Part shown: positions 52,042 through 61,139 of the stretch, in pieces
Layout of the letters: every line of letters starts with the position of its first letter
How positions within the stretch are numbered: position 1 is the stretch's first letter
From: JAOUEA01 sp963790335
GTDB lineage: Bacteria; Actinomycetota; UBA4738; HRBIN12
DNA length: 64,000 nucleotides
Reading direction: 5' to 3'
Assembly (NCBI GenBank): GCA_963790335.1
Contig: CAWBOB010000003.1
Coordinates: forward strand, 224,957-288,956
Notes under the pieces: generated by a model
Told to the model about the DNA's origin: nothing
Databases searched by the model: none
The model's input: the letters and a program-made list of their open reading frames with translations, nothing else
Program-made: the position numbers and the translations under genes

Positions 52042-53208
52042 ATGAGGCCAATGTCGATATCCGAACGCGCGGCTCATGGGATCGATCAGGATGAGGCCGG
52101 GCCGCCGCCCTGGCCGACCCTTCCCGGCACCGACTATCACTCGCCGGACGTATTCGCGATCGAGCGTGAGCGCATCTTCGCTCGCTCGTGGATCTGCGTC
52201 GCCCGGTCTGAGCAGCTCCCCGCACCCGGCGACTACATCACGGCCGAGGTCGGAGCCGAATCGCCGCTCGTGATCCGCGGCGACGACGGCCTGCTGCGTG
52301 CCTTCGCGAACGCCTGCCGCCATCGTGGCACCGAGCTGCTCCAGGGCTCGGGCTCGGTGCGACGTGTGATCAAGTGTCCGTACCACGCCTGGACGTACGC
52401 GCTCGACGGACGGCTCGTGGGCTCGCCGAACATCGGCCTCGACGACGGCATCGACCGCGACGCGATCGGGCTGTGGCCCGTGCCCATCGCCGAACACGAT
52501 GGCTTCGTCTTCCTCAGCCTCGACCCGGATACCGAGCCGCTCCGCGACGCGTTGGCCGCCCAGCCAGACTCACCGCTCGAGCTCGCTCGCTACGGCCTCG
52601 GCGAGCTGCGCGTTGCCGAGAGGCGCGAGTACGACGTTCAAGCCAACTGGAAGATCGTGGTCGAGAACTACCACGAGTGCCTGCACTGTCCGACCGTGCA
52701 TCCCGAGCTCGTGAAGATCGTGCCGCTCTATCGCAGCGGCGAGGTCGAGGAAGGCGGCCAGCTGCTCGGCAACTCGATGGGCGAGGGTCTCACGTCGTTC
52801 ACGTTCTCCGGGACCTCCCGTCTTCCCACCCTGCCGGGCATCGACGAGGTCGACGTGCGTACGTTCTACGGCGTCTACGTGTTCCCGAACCTGATCATCA
52901 ACTACCACTCGGACTCGGTGAACGCGGTGCGCCTGATCCCGGAGGCCCCGGATCGCACCCGCGTGGTGAGCGAGTTCCTGTTGCGACCCGAGACGATCGA
53001 GGCCGACGGATCCGGCGTGAGCGAGCTGGTCGAGTTCCGCGACGTAGTCGCCAACCAGGACTGGCAGGTGTGTGAAGCCGTGCAGCGGGGCGTCTCGTCG
53101 CGGTTCTACACCGCGGGGCTCTATCCCCGGCAGGAACGCTGGATCAGAGCCTTCAACGAGCGCTACCTGGACGTGAGGGGTCCACTCCCCACGGCACCCA
53201 CGCGTTAG
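52042..53208 (+). CDS. Rieske non-heme iron oxygenase, alpha subunit
   Basis: 388 residues from ATG 52042 (ATG 52051 possible). The Rieske cluster ligands are C92, H94, C112 and H115 (CRHRG and CPYHAW). The mononuclear iron site includes H215 and H220 in ENYHECLHCPTVHPE. The overall pattern resembles the choline/carnitine/stachydrine-type aromatic-ring or N-demethylating oxygenases; no reductase or ferredoxin is adjacent. The stop overlaps the stop of the convergent cyclase-fusion gene by 3 bases. Confidence 0.9.
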   Translation: MRPMSISERAAHGIDQDEAGPPPWPTLPGTDYHSPDVFAIERERIFARSWICVARSEQLPAPGDYITAEVGAESPLVIRGDDGLLRAFANACRHRGTELLQGSGSVRRVIKCPYHAWTYALDGRLVGSPNIGLDDGIDRDAIGLWPVPIAEHDGFVFLSLDPDTEPLRDALAAQPDSPLELARYGLGELRVAERREYDVQANWKIVVENYHECLHCPTVHPELVKIVPLYRSGEVEEGGQLLGNSMGEGLTSFTFSGTSRLPTLPGIDEVDVRTFYGVYVFPNLIINYHSDSVNAVRLIPEAPDRTRVVSEFLLRPETIEADGSGVSELVEFRDVVANQDWQVCEAVQRGVSSRFYTAGLYPRQERWIRAFNERYLDVRGPLPTAPTR

Positions 53209-54551
53209 GCGATCACCCGATAGAGCCGCCACTTGTCGGGGACTCCTTTCAGCTCATGCTCGCCGGCATCTTCGAAGGCGAGGCCACTTCCTGCGACGAG
53301 ATCCTTCACGGTCTGGGAGACCAGGAGTTCGGAAGGCGCCGCCGAGCTCGCGATGCGGGCCGCGATGGCGACGCCGATGCCACTGATGTCGCCGCGTTCG
53401 CGCACGATCTCGCCGGTATGCAGCCCCGTTCGGATCTCGATCCCGAGCGCATGAACCTCTCGCACGATCCTGACGGCGCACTCCACGCCGCGCGCCGGGC
53501 CGTCGAAGGTCGCGAGGAAGCCGTCGCCCATCGTCTTCACCTCCGTGCCTCCGTGATCGGCGAGCGCCTGCCGAACGACGTCGTCGTGCTGCTGTCGTAG
53601 GGCTGCCCACGCGGCGTCGCCGATCGCGGCGCTGTGCGCCGTGGAATCGACGATGTCGGTGAACAGGACGGTCGCGAGCGCCCGCCCTGCGAGCCCGGGC
53701 CGCACGGTGGTGGTTCCGAGCACGAGGCGCTCGACTGCGGCCAAGAGGGGCTCGGTGTCGCCGAGGAACGGCCACCAGTCCCCGCCCGGCAGCTCGACGA
53801 GCTCGGAACCGGGGATCCCTGTCGCGAGGGCTCGTCCAGCGCCCACCGGGAGGAGCTGGTCGTCGATGCGGTGGAGCACCTGCGTGGGAACCGTGATCGA
53901 CGACAGCGCACCGCCGATGTCGGTCTCGAAGAGGAGGCGAAGGAACCCGACTGCGGAGTTCGGGCTCGCAGCGAAGCGCTGGAGGCGGTCGAGGAACCGG
54001 AAGAGCTCGCGGTCGCCGGTATGCGACGGCGCCATGACCTCGTAGAGGCGCTGGGATTCCGCGACGGTGCCGTACGTGTGCCGCCACCCGAGAACGAACT
54101 CCTCGATCTCGGCGTCGCTCGCGCCTTCGCCTTCTGTCGCCCGCCAGTTGATCGCGGTCTCCATCAGGCTCAAGGTCCGCACGCGTTCAGGATGGAGTGC
54201 GGTGAGGAGGGCGGCGAGCTGCCCGCCTTCGTGGTGCCCGAACAACGACGCCTTGTCCGAACCGGCGTCGTCCATCACGGCGAGGATGTCGCGCGCTCCT
54301 TCCTCGAGCGGGGGAAGGTCATCGGCGGAGAACCGATCCGACATCCCGGTGCCGCGACGGTCGATCACGATCAGCCGAGCCCATCCGGCGATACGATCGA
54401 AGAACGCGGCGGCCTGCGGGCACTCCCACAGCAATTCGACGTGCGAGACGAAGCCTTGGACGTATACGAGATCGACCGGCCCATCACCCACGACGCCGTA
54501 CGCGATGGCGACGTCTCCGTTGAAGGCGTACCGGGCCCGCGGAGCGGTCAT
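53205..54551 (-). CDS. Alpha/beta-hydrolase-class III nucleotide cyclase fusion, copy 4
   Basis: 448 residues, ATG start. Residues 1-280 are a hydrolase fold: LIVIDRRGTGMSDR, then GHHEGG (105-110), where His replaces the nucleophile Ser of GxSxG. From about 288 comes the cyclase homology domain: VLFTDIVDSTAHSAAIGD (first metal Asp), EVKTMGDGFLATFDGP (purine Lys and second metal Asp), RTGLHTGEI, and DISGIGVAIAARIAS. Asp is kept as second purine residue and Arg for transition state, but the usual Asn is Ala. Last gene of the four-copy run. Domain order is that of mycobacterial Rv1900c. Confidence 0.88.
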   Translation of the reverse strand: MTAPRARYAFNGDVAIAYGVVGDGPVDLVYVQGFVSHVELLWECPQAAAFFDRIAGWARLIVIDRRGTGMSDRFSADDLPPLEEGARDILAVMDDAGSDKASLFGHHEGGQLAALLTALHPERVRTLSLMETAINWRATEGEGASDAEIEEFVLGWRHTYGTVAESQRLYEVMAPSHTGDRELFRFLDRLQRFAASPNSAVGFLRLLFETDIGGALSSITVPTQVLHRIDDQLLPVGAGRALATGIPGSELVELPGGDWWPFLGDTEPLLAAVERLVLGTTTVRPGLAGRALATVLFTDIVDSTAHSAAIGDAAWAALRQQHDDVVRQALADHGGTEVKTMGDGFLATFDGPARGVECAVRIVREVHALGIEIRTGLHTGEIVRERGDISGIGVAIAARIASSAAPSELLVSQTVKDLVAGSGLAFEDAGEHELKGVPDKWRLYRVIA

Positions 54552-54573
54552 CGTGACGCAGAGGCGGTAAGGC

Positions 54574-55920
54574 TCATGTCACGACCCCATACAGATGCCA
54601 TCGGTCAGGGACGCCTTTCAACTCGTGTACTCCTGCGTCCTCGAAGATGAGGCCGCTCCCCGCAACGAGATCCTTGACCGTCTGGGAGACGAGCACCTGC
54701 GAGGGACCGGCGAGGGCGCCCACGCGGGCGCCGATCACGACGCCGAGGCCGGCAACGTCATCGCCCTCGATGGCGACCTCGCCTGTGTGCAGTCCGGCCC
54801 GTATCTCGATGCCGAGCGGCGCGACCGCCGAGGCGACCGCCGTCGCGCAGCGCACCCCGCGGGCCGGCCCGTCGAACGTCGCGAGGAATCCATCGCCCAT
54901 CGTCTTGATCTCGCTTCCGCGGTACCGGGCGATCTGCGAGCGCACGATCTGGTCATGACGGGCGCGCACATCGCGCCAACCGGCATCGCCGAGCGCGGCC
55001 GCCTGCACGGTGGAGTCGACCACGTCGGTGAACAGCACCGTCGCGAGGACGCGATCGAAGTCAGCCTGCTCGACGCGGAGCGACTCGACGAACGCCGCGA
55101 TGTGGGGGACGAGATCGTCGAGCGGGTAGACGTGGTCCTCTCCCGGGAGTTCCACGATGCGCGCGCCGGGCGTGTGCGCCGCGGTCCACCTCCCCTCGGC
55201 GACCTTCGTCATCTGTTCTTCGGTCCGATGCAGGACGAGTGTCGGCGCCTGGACGGACGGCAGGATGTGGCGGACGTCGGTCTCCATCACCGCGCGATCG
55301 CGTGCGATCGCGTCACCCGGGCTGGCCGAGAGCCGGAGCTGGCGCCCGTACTCCCGCACCGCGTTCTCGTCGTGCAGGAGCGACGGGGACAGCATCTCGA
55401 CCACCTCACGGACATGGGCGTCGGTGCCCCACGCCTGCTCGATCCGCTCGAAGTACTCCTCGTACATCTCCCTGCTCCACGTCGCGGGGTAGTCAGGCGC
55501 CGGCGTTCCACGCACCATCGGAGCCAGCACGATCACCCCCGAGGTGCGATGAGGATGCGTCGCAGCGAACATGAAGCAGAGCGATGCGCCGCTCTCGATC
55601 CCGAACACGAACGCACGCTCCGATGACGCCGCGTCCATGACGGCGCGGATGTCGTCCATCTGCGCTTCGATCGTGGCCGCTTCGCCGGTCCACGAACGGT
55701 CCGACGTGCCGCTGCCACGCCGATCGAAGACCAACACGCGCCCGATCGAGGCCAAGCCCCGAACGAACGAGACGAACGGGGGGAAGTCCCACGCCGCTTC
55801 GATGTTGGAGTAGTCGTAGGGCACGAACACGATGTCCACAGGACCGGAACCCACCACCTGGTAGCCCACGTGGATCCCGTCCGCCGCGCGCGCGTACCGT
55901 GTCTCGGGGGCCCGGGTCAT
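54574..55920 (-). CDS. Alpha/beta-hydrolase-class III nucleotide cyclase fusion, copy 3
   Basis: 448 residues. N-terminal TRAPETRYARAADGIHVGYQVVGSGPVD is shared with the sister copies. The nucleophile elbow reads GIESG (107-111), with Glu at the Ser position. Cyclase domain: VLFTDVVDSTVQAAALGD, EIKTMGDGFLATFDGP, RAGLHTGEVAIEGDDVAGLGVVIGARVG. Lys and Asp of the purine pocket are kept, as are both metal Asp and the Arg; Asn is replaced by Val. The start overlaps the stop of copy 2 by 4 bases; 22 bases separate it from copy 4. Confidence 0.88.
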   Translation of the reverse strand: MTRAPETRYARAADGIHVGYQVVGSGPVDIVFVPYDYSNIEAAWDFPPFVSFVRGLASIGRVLVFDRRGSGTSDRSWTGEAATIEAQMDDIRAVMDAASSERAFVFGIESGASLCFMFAATHPHRTSGVIVLAPMVRGTPAPDYPATWSREMYEEYFERIEQAWGTDAHVREVVEMLSPSLLHDENAVREYGRQLRLSASPGDAIARDRAVMETDVRHILPSVQAPTLVLHRTEEQMTKVAEGRWTAAHTPGARIVELPGEDHVYPLDDLVPHIAAFVESLRVEQADFDRVLATVLFTDVVDSTVQAAALGDAGWRDVRARHDQIVRSQIARYRGSEIKTMGDGFLATFDGPARGVRCATAVASAVAPLGIEIRAGLHTGEVAIEGDDVAGLGVVIGARVGALAGPSQVLVSQTVKDLVAGSGLIFEDAGVHELKGVPDRWHLYGVVT

Positions 55921-57248
55921 GACGTCACCCGGAAGAGCCGCCAGCGGTCGGGCACGCCCTTCAACTCGTGCTCGCCGGCGTCCTCGAACGCGAGGCCCGA
56001 TCCCGCAACCAGATCCTTGACGGTCTGCGAGACGAGGACCTCCGAGGGTGCCGCCATCGCTCCGACCCGGGCACCGATCGCCGCAGTTGGCCCGCCCAGG
56101 TGGCCGTCGATCACCTCACACTCGCCGACGTGCACGCCGGCGCGGATCTCGAGGTCGAGGTCCCGCACATGCCTCGTGATGGCTTCGGCACACCTAACGG
56201 CGGCGGCTGGTCCCTCGAACGTTGCGTAGAAGCCGTCGCCCGCGGTGTCGACTTCGGCGCCGTCGAACGAGACGAGCTCGGCTCGCACGAGCTCGTGATG
56301 TCGCTCGAGGAGCGCCTTCCATCGTTCCATGCCGAGGCGGAAGGCGGTCTCCGTCGACCCCACGATGTCGGTGAAGAGCACGGCCCTCAGCGCACCGCCC
56401 GCCGGTGCCGCTCGCGGAGTGACTCCGATGAAGTCCCTGATCTCAGCGACGAGGGGAGCCTGGTCCCCGGCGGCCGAGTAGCGCTCCGAGCCCGGCAGGG
56501 AGACGAGCTTCGCTCCCGGGATGGCTCGTGTCACGTACTCGGCCTCCTCGATCCCTTCCTCGAACGCTCGGACGAGGCAGAGCGTCGGCACCGAGATCGA
56601 GGGAAGAACGTCACGGATGTCGGTCCCGTAGAAGCGACGAAGCAACTCGACTGCGTCGCCCGGTGCTGCCCAGTGACGTTGGAGGCGGGCGTACCATCGG
56701 ATCAGGCTTCGGTCACCGGCGAGCGACGGCGCGACGCCTTCCATGAACGCGGCCGCATATCCGTCGGTTCCCCAGCTTCGACGGACGGCCTCGATGTCGG
56801 CGAACGCCTCTTCCTCCGTCGCCCCCCACGGGTAGCCGTCGGCGATGGTCCCGCGAGCCGCCGGATCGAAGAGGCAGAGAGCGCGGACGCGACGTGGATG
56901 GGTCGCGGCGAACAAGGGGGCCACCACGTTCCCAGCACCGACGATGACCGTCGAACGAGAACCCACCGCATCGAGCACCGCCAGGATGTCGCGTGCCTCG
57001 GTCTCGAGATCGGGAAGGCCGGCGTTTCGATCGGAGAGACCGGTGCCGCGCATGTCGTGACGGATCACGCGGGAGAAGGTGTTGAGCTTCGTCGTCAACG
57101 CCGGGATCAGCGGATGCTCCCACTGCAGCTCCAGTCCGCCATTGAAACTGTGGATCCACAGGACGTCGACCGGGCCGTCACCGACCACGTGGTAGGCGAT
57201 GTGCACCCCGTCCTCGGTCAGCGCGTATCGGGTCTCCGGAGCGTCCAC
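55917..57248 (-). CDS. Alpha/beta-hydrolase-class III nucleotide cyclase fusion, copy 2
   Basis: 443 residues, GTG start. Hydrolase part: IRHDMRGTGLSDRNAG and elbow GAGNV (104-108), with Gly at the nucleophile position, so hydrolysis is not expected. Cyclase part: VLFTDIVGSTETAFRLGM, EVDTAGDGFYATFEGP, RAGVHVGECEVIDGHLGGPTAAIGARVG. The purine Lys is Asp and the purine Asp aligns with His; His at that place is also reported for Rv1900c. Metal Asp and Arg are kept. One base after the stop of copy 1, and overlapping copy 3. Confidence 0.88.
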   Translation of the reverse strand: MDAPETRYALTEDGVHIAYHVVGDGPVDVLWIHSFNGGLELQWEHPLIPALTTKLNTFSRVIRHDMRGTGLSDRNAGLPDLETEARDILAVLDAVGSRSTVIVGAGNVVAPLFAATHPRRVRALCLFDPAARGTIADGYPWGATEEEAFADIEAVRRSWGTDGYAAAFMEGVAPSLAGDRSLIRWYARLQRHWAAPGDAVELLRRFYGTDIRDVLPSISVPTLCLVRAFEEGIEEAEYVTRAIPGAKLVSLPGSERYSAAGDQAPLVAEIRDFIGVTPRAAPAGGALRAVLFTDIVGSTETAFRLGMERWKALLERHHELVRAELVSFDGAEVDTAGDGFYATFEGPAAAVRCAEAITRHVRDLDLEIRAGVHVGECEVIDGHLGGPTAAIGARVGAMAAPSEVLVSQTVKDLVAGSGLAFEDAGEHELKGVPDRWRLFRVTS

Positions 57249-57249
57249 C

Positions 57250-58593
57250 TCAACTCACCACCCGATACAGGCGCCAGCGGTCGGGCACGCCCTTCAGCTC
57301 GTGCTCGCCCGCTTCCTCGAACGTCAATCCGGATCCCGCCACGAGATCCCTCACGGTCTGCGAGACGAGCACCTCCGAGGCGCCGGCCATCGCTCCGACG
57401 CGCGCCCCGATCACGACGGCCATCCCGCCGACCTTGCCGTCGATCGACTCGACCTCGCCCGTGTGCACGCCCGTGCGCACCTCGATGCCGAGCGGCGCGA
57501 TCGCGGCGACGATCGCGCCCGCGCACCGCACGGCTCGAGCGGGCCCGTCGAACGTCGCGAAGAACCCGTCGCCAGCGGTATCGACCTCGACCCCGCGGAA
57601 GCGGGCGAGCTGTCCCCGCACGCGACGATGGTGCGTCTCGAGGAGCTCCTTCCAGGCTCGATCCCCGAGCTCGGCGGCCTTCTCGGTCGAACCGACGACG
57701 TCGGTGAAGAGCACGGTGGCGAGCGCGCGGTCGAGTCCGGCTTCCGTCTCGCCGAGCTCCAGGACGAACCGTTCGACCTCGTCGAGGATCTCGTCCTGCG
57801 GACCGACCCACGGGAAGTGCACGCTGCCCGGCAGCTCGACGAACTCGGCGCCGACGATCCGTTCGGCGGTGTCTCGGCTCTCCTCGATCGGGAAGTCGAG
57901 GTCGCCCGTCCTCGCGATCACGAGCGTCGGCACGTGGATCGACGCGAGTGCGTGCGTGGCGTTGATCTCACGGTTCATGCGTTCGAGCGTGATCGCGGCC
58001 GAGGGGCTCGCCGATCGACGCATGTAGGAGGCGAGCCACGTGATCAGCCGTTCGTCTCCCTCGAACCCGGGTGCCCCCCAGTTCTCGGTCTCGTGGCGCG
58101 CGAACTCGGTGGTGCCCCAGGTGCGCTCCAGGCGCTCGAGGTAGGCAGCGTCGTCATCCTTGTAGTCCGGCGACCTGATCGTGAAGTCGGCTGCGGTGCC
58201 GTAGAGCGCGAGCGCCACCGTGCGTTCCGGATAGGTCGCAGCGAAGAGCATCGACATCGGGCCGCCCTCGGACACTCCGAAGACCACCGCCCGCTCCGAC
58301 CCCACGGCGTCCATCACGGCTCGCACGTCGTCCATGCGCGTCTCGAGGTTCGGCAGGCGATCGTCGGGCACGCGATCGGACAGTCCGACGCCACGCTTGT
58401 CGAACAGGATCAAGCGCGAGATCGTGGCGAGACGGTCGAGGAACCTCGCGAAGTCCGGTTCTTCCCACATGGCCTCGACGTTCGAGAGCCACCCCATCAC
58501 GAACACCATGTCGACGGGCCCGTCGCCGACGACCTGGTAGGCGATGTGCACACCGTCGGCGGCCTTCGCGTACCGGGTCTCGGGGCTGCGCAT
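57250..58593 (-). CDS. Alpha/beta-hydrolase-class III nucleotide cyclase fusion, copy 1
   Basis: 447 residues from ATG 58593; a TTG at 58629 would add twelve non-family residues. The only copy with an intact elbow, GVSEGG (106-111, Ser108). A candidate catalytic His lies in GSVHFPWVGPQDE. Cyclase part: VLFTDVVGSTEKAAELGD, EVDTAGDGFFATFDGP, RTGVHTGEVESIDGKVGGMAVVIGARVG. At the two purine positions it has Asp and Lys, the reverse of the canonical Lys and Asp. First gene of the operon, divergent from the B12-binding gene across 72 bases. Confidence 0.88.
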   Translation of the reverse strand: MRSPETRYAKAADGVHIAYQVVGDGPVDMVFVMGWLSNVEAMWEEPDFARFLDRLATISRLILFDKRGVGLSDRVPDDRLPNLETRMDDVRAVMDAVGSERAVVFGVSEGGPMSMLFAATYPERTVALALYGTAADFTIRSPDYKDDDAAYLERLERTWGTTEFARHETENWGAPGFEGDERLITWLASYMRRSASPSAAITLERMNREINATHALASIHVPTLVIARTGDLDFPIEESRDTAERIVGAEFVELPGSVHFPWVGPQDEILDEVERFVLELGETEAGLDRALATVLFTDVVGSTEKAAELGDRAWKELLETHHRRVRGQLARFRGVEVDTAGDGFFATFDGPARAVRCAGAIVAAIAPLGIEVRTGVHTGEVESIDGKVGGMAVVIGARVGAMAGASEVLVSQTVRDLVAGSGLTFEEAGEHELKGVPDRWRLYRVVS

Positions 58594-58651
58594 CCGTGGA
58601 TACTCCGCCCGGGGCACCCTGCGCCGCAAGCCGAGACCCGGGCGCCGTCGC

Positions 58652-58657
58652 TAGACT
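58652..58657 (+). promoter_or_regulatory. Possible -10 box for the B12-binding gene
   Basis: TAGACT, 8 bases before ATG 58666, no Shine-Dalgarno sequence; leaderless candidate. It lies in the divergent gap shared with the cyclase-fusion operon. Confidence 0.4.
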
Positions 58658-58665
58658 CAGCCGCG

Positions 58666-59076
<411 letters not shown>

Positions 59077-59113
59077 TCCTGCTCAGACTACCGATCATCG
59101 TCCCGGGGGCTCC

Positions 59114-60258
59114 ATGGACCTGTACGAGCACCAAGGCAAGGAGCTCTTCCGTTCCCAGGGCATCGTGACGCCGAAAGGCATCGTGGCCGAGACCGCCGAG
59201 CAGGCTGCCGATGCGACCCGCGAGCTGGGTGGCCGCAGCGTCGTGAAGGTCCAGGTGCAGGTCGGCGGACGCGGCAAGGGCGGCGGCGTCGTGCTGGTCG
59301 ACTCGCCCGAGCGGGCCGCCGAGGAGGCGGCCCGCATGCTCGGCTCGGACTTCAAGGGGCACCGGGTGAACCAGGTGCTGGTCGAGGAGCTGCTGCCGAT
59401 CGCGCACGAGTTCTACACGTCGATGCTGCTCGATCGCTCCACCGGCGATCACCTCGCGATGATGACCGCCGAAGGAGGCATCGACATCGAGGAGCTCGCG
59501 CGCACCCGGCCGCAGGCGCTTCGCCGTGTGCACATCGACGCGATCCTCGGGCTGCGCGCCTTCCACGTGCGCGAGCTCGTCGGCACGCTGCCAGCCGGCG
59601 CGCGCGAGGGAGCGGCCGACGTACTGCGGCGCATGCACGACCTGGTGCAGGCACGTGACGCGACGCTCGTCGAGGTCAACCCCCTCGTGCAGCTCGACGA
59701 CGGCTCGGTCGTGGCGCTCGACGCCAAGGTCACGGTCGACGACAACGCGCTGTTCCGCCACCCGGAGATCGAGGCGTACGCCGACGCGTTCCCGATCGAT
59801 CCCGTGCAGGCGCGGGCGAACGAGGAGGGCTTGCAGTACGTGAAGCTCGAGGGCAGCGTCGGCATCATCGGCAACGGCGCCGGCCTCGTGATGTCGACGC
59901 TCGACCTGGTGGCACAGGCGGGCGCGAAGGCGGCGAACTTCCTCGACGTGGGGGGAGGGGCGAGCGCCGACCAGATGGCGGCCTCGCTCGAGGTGGTGCT
60001 CTCGGATCCGTCGGTGCGGCGGTGCTCATCAACATCTTCGGGGGCATCACCCGGTGCGACCTGGTCGCCCGGGGCGTGCTCGATGCGCTCGAACGGGTCG
60101 AGGCCTCGGTACCGCTCGTCGTGCGGCTCGACGGCACCAACGCGGCCGAGGGGCGCGCGATCCTCGATGCCGCCGCGCACCCGCGCATCGTGTCGGCGGC
60201 GACCATGCCCGAGGCGGCCGAGCTGGCGGCTTCCTCGGCGAACGGACGGGCGGCGTGA
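59114..60258 (+). CDS. sucC: Succinyl-CoA synthetase beta subunit (one-base frameshift)
   Basis: TCA-cycle enzyme, ADP- or GDP-forming. ATG 59114: MDLYEHQGKELFRSQGIVTPKG. ATP-grasp segments KVQVQVGGRGKGGGVVLV, LVEVNPLVQLDDGSVVALDAKV and FLDVGGGASADQMA. Near 60016-60022 one G is missing; the other frame continues LINIFGGITRCDLVARGVLDAL to the stop. Restored length 381 residues. Overlaps sucD by 4 bases. Confidence 0.95.
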
Positions 60259-61123
60259 GCATCCTCGTCGGCGAGCAGACCCGGCTCGCGGTGCAGGGGC
60301 TCACGGGCAAGGAGGGCACGTTCCACAGCCTGCGGAACCGCGCCTACGGCACGAACGTCGTCGCGGGCGTCACGCCCGGCAAGGCCGGGCACGAGGTCGA
60401 AGGCATCCCCGTGTTCGACACGGTCGCCGACGCGGTCCGTGAGGCGGGCGCGAACACGAGCGTGATCTTCGTGCCTCCTCGGTTCGCGGCCGAGGCCATC
60501 CTCGAGGCCGCGGACGCCGGCGTCGCGCTCGTCGTCTGCATCACCGAGGGCATCCCGGTCAAGGACATGGCGTACGTGCACGGCTTCCTGAAGGGGCGCG
60601 GTACGACGCTCGTCGGCCCCAACTGTCCCGGCGTCATCTCGCCCGGTCAGGCGAACGTCGGCATCATCCCGCCCGAGGTCTGCATGCCCGGACGGGTCGG
60701 GTTCGTGAGCCGCTCGGGCACGCTCGTCTACCAGATCGTGCACGAGCTCACCCAGCACGGCATCGGTCAGTCGACGTGCGTCGGCATGGGCGGCGACCCG
60801 GTTCACGGCCTAGGGTTCATCGAGGCGCTGACCGCGTTCGAAGCCGACCCGGGGACCGACCTGATCATCATGACCGGTGAGATCGGGGAGACGACGAGGA
60901 GCGTGCCGCGGCCTACGTCGACGAGCACGTCACGAAACCGGTGGTGGCCTACATCGCCGGGTTCGAGGCACCTCCGGGCAAACGCATGGGTCACGCAGGG
61001 GCGATCGTGACCGGTTCGACGGGAACGGCGGCTGCGAAAGCCGACGCGTTGCAAGCCGCGGGCGTGCGTGTCGCTCGCACGCCCGGCGAGGTCGCCGAGC
61101 TCACCCGGGCGGCGCTCGCATGA
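60255..61123 (+). CDS. sucD: Succinyl-CoA synthetase alpha subunit (one-base frameshift)
   Basis: GTG 60255 in the sucC stop. CoA-binding domain VQGLTGKEGTFHSLRNRAYGTNVVAGVTPGKAG; LVGPNCPGVISPGQANVGIIP; FVSRSGTLVYQIVHELT; GGDPVHG. A G is missing near 60888 in a G run; the other frame continues with VAYIAGFEAPPGKRMGHAGAIV, whose His is phosphorylated in catalysis. Restored length 289 residues. Confidence 0.95.
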
Positions 61124-61139
61124 CGGGATCCGCGGCGCC

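Noticed and set aside
53205..58593. Assembly duplication producing the four cyclase genes
   Set aside because: The copies differ strongly along their length, including at catalytic positions, so they are true paralogues, not repeated contig sequence.
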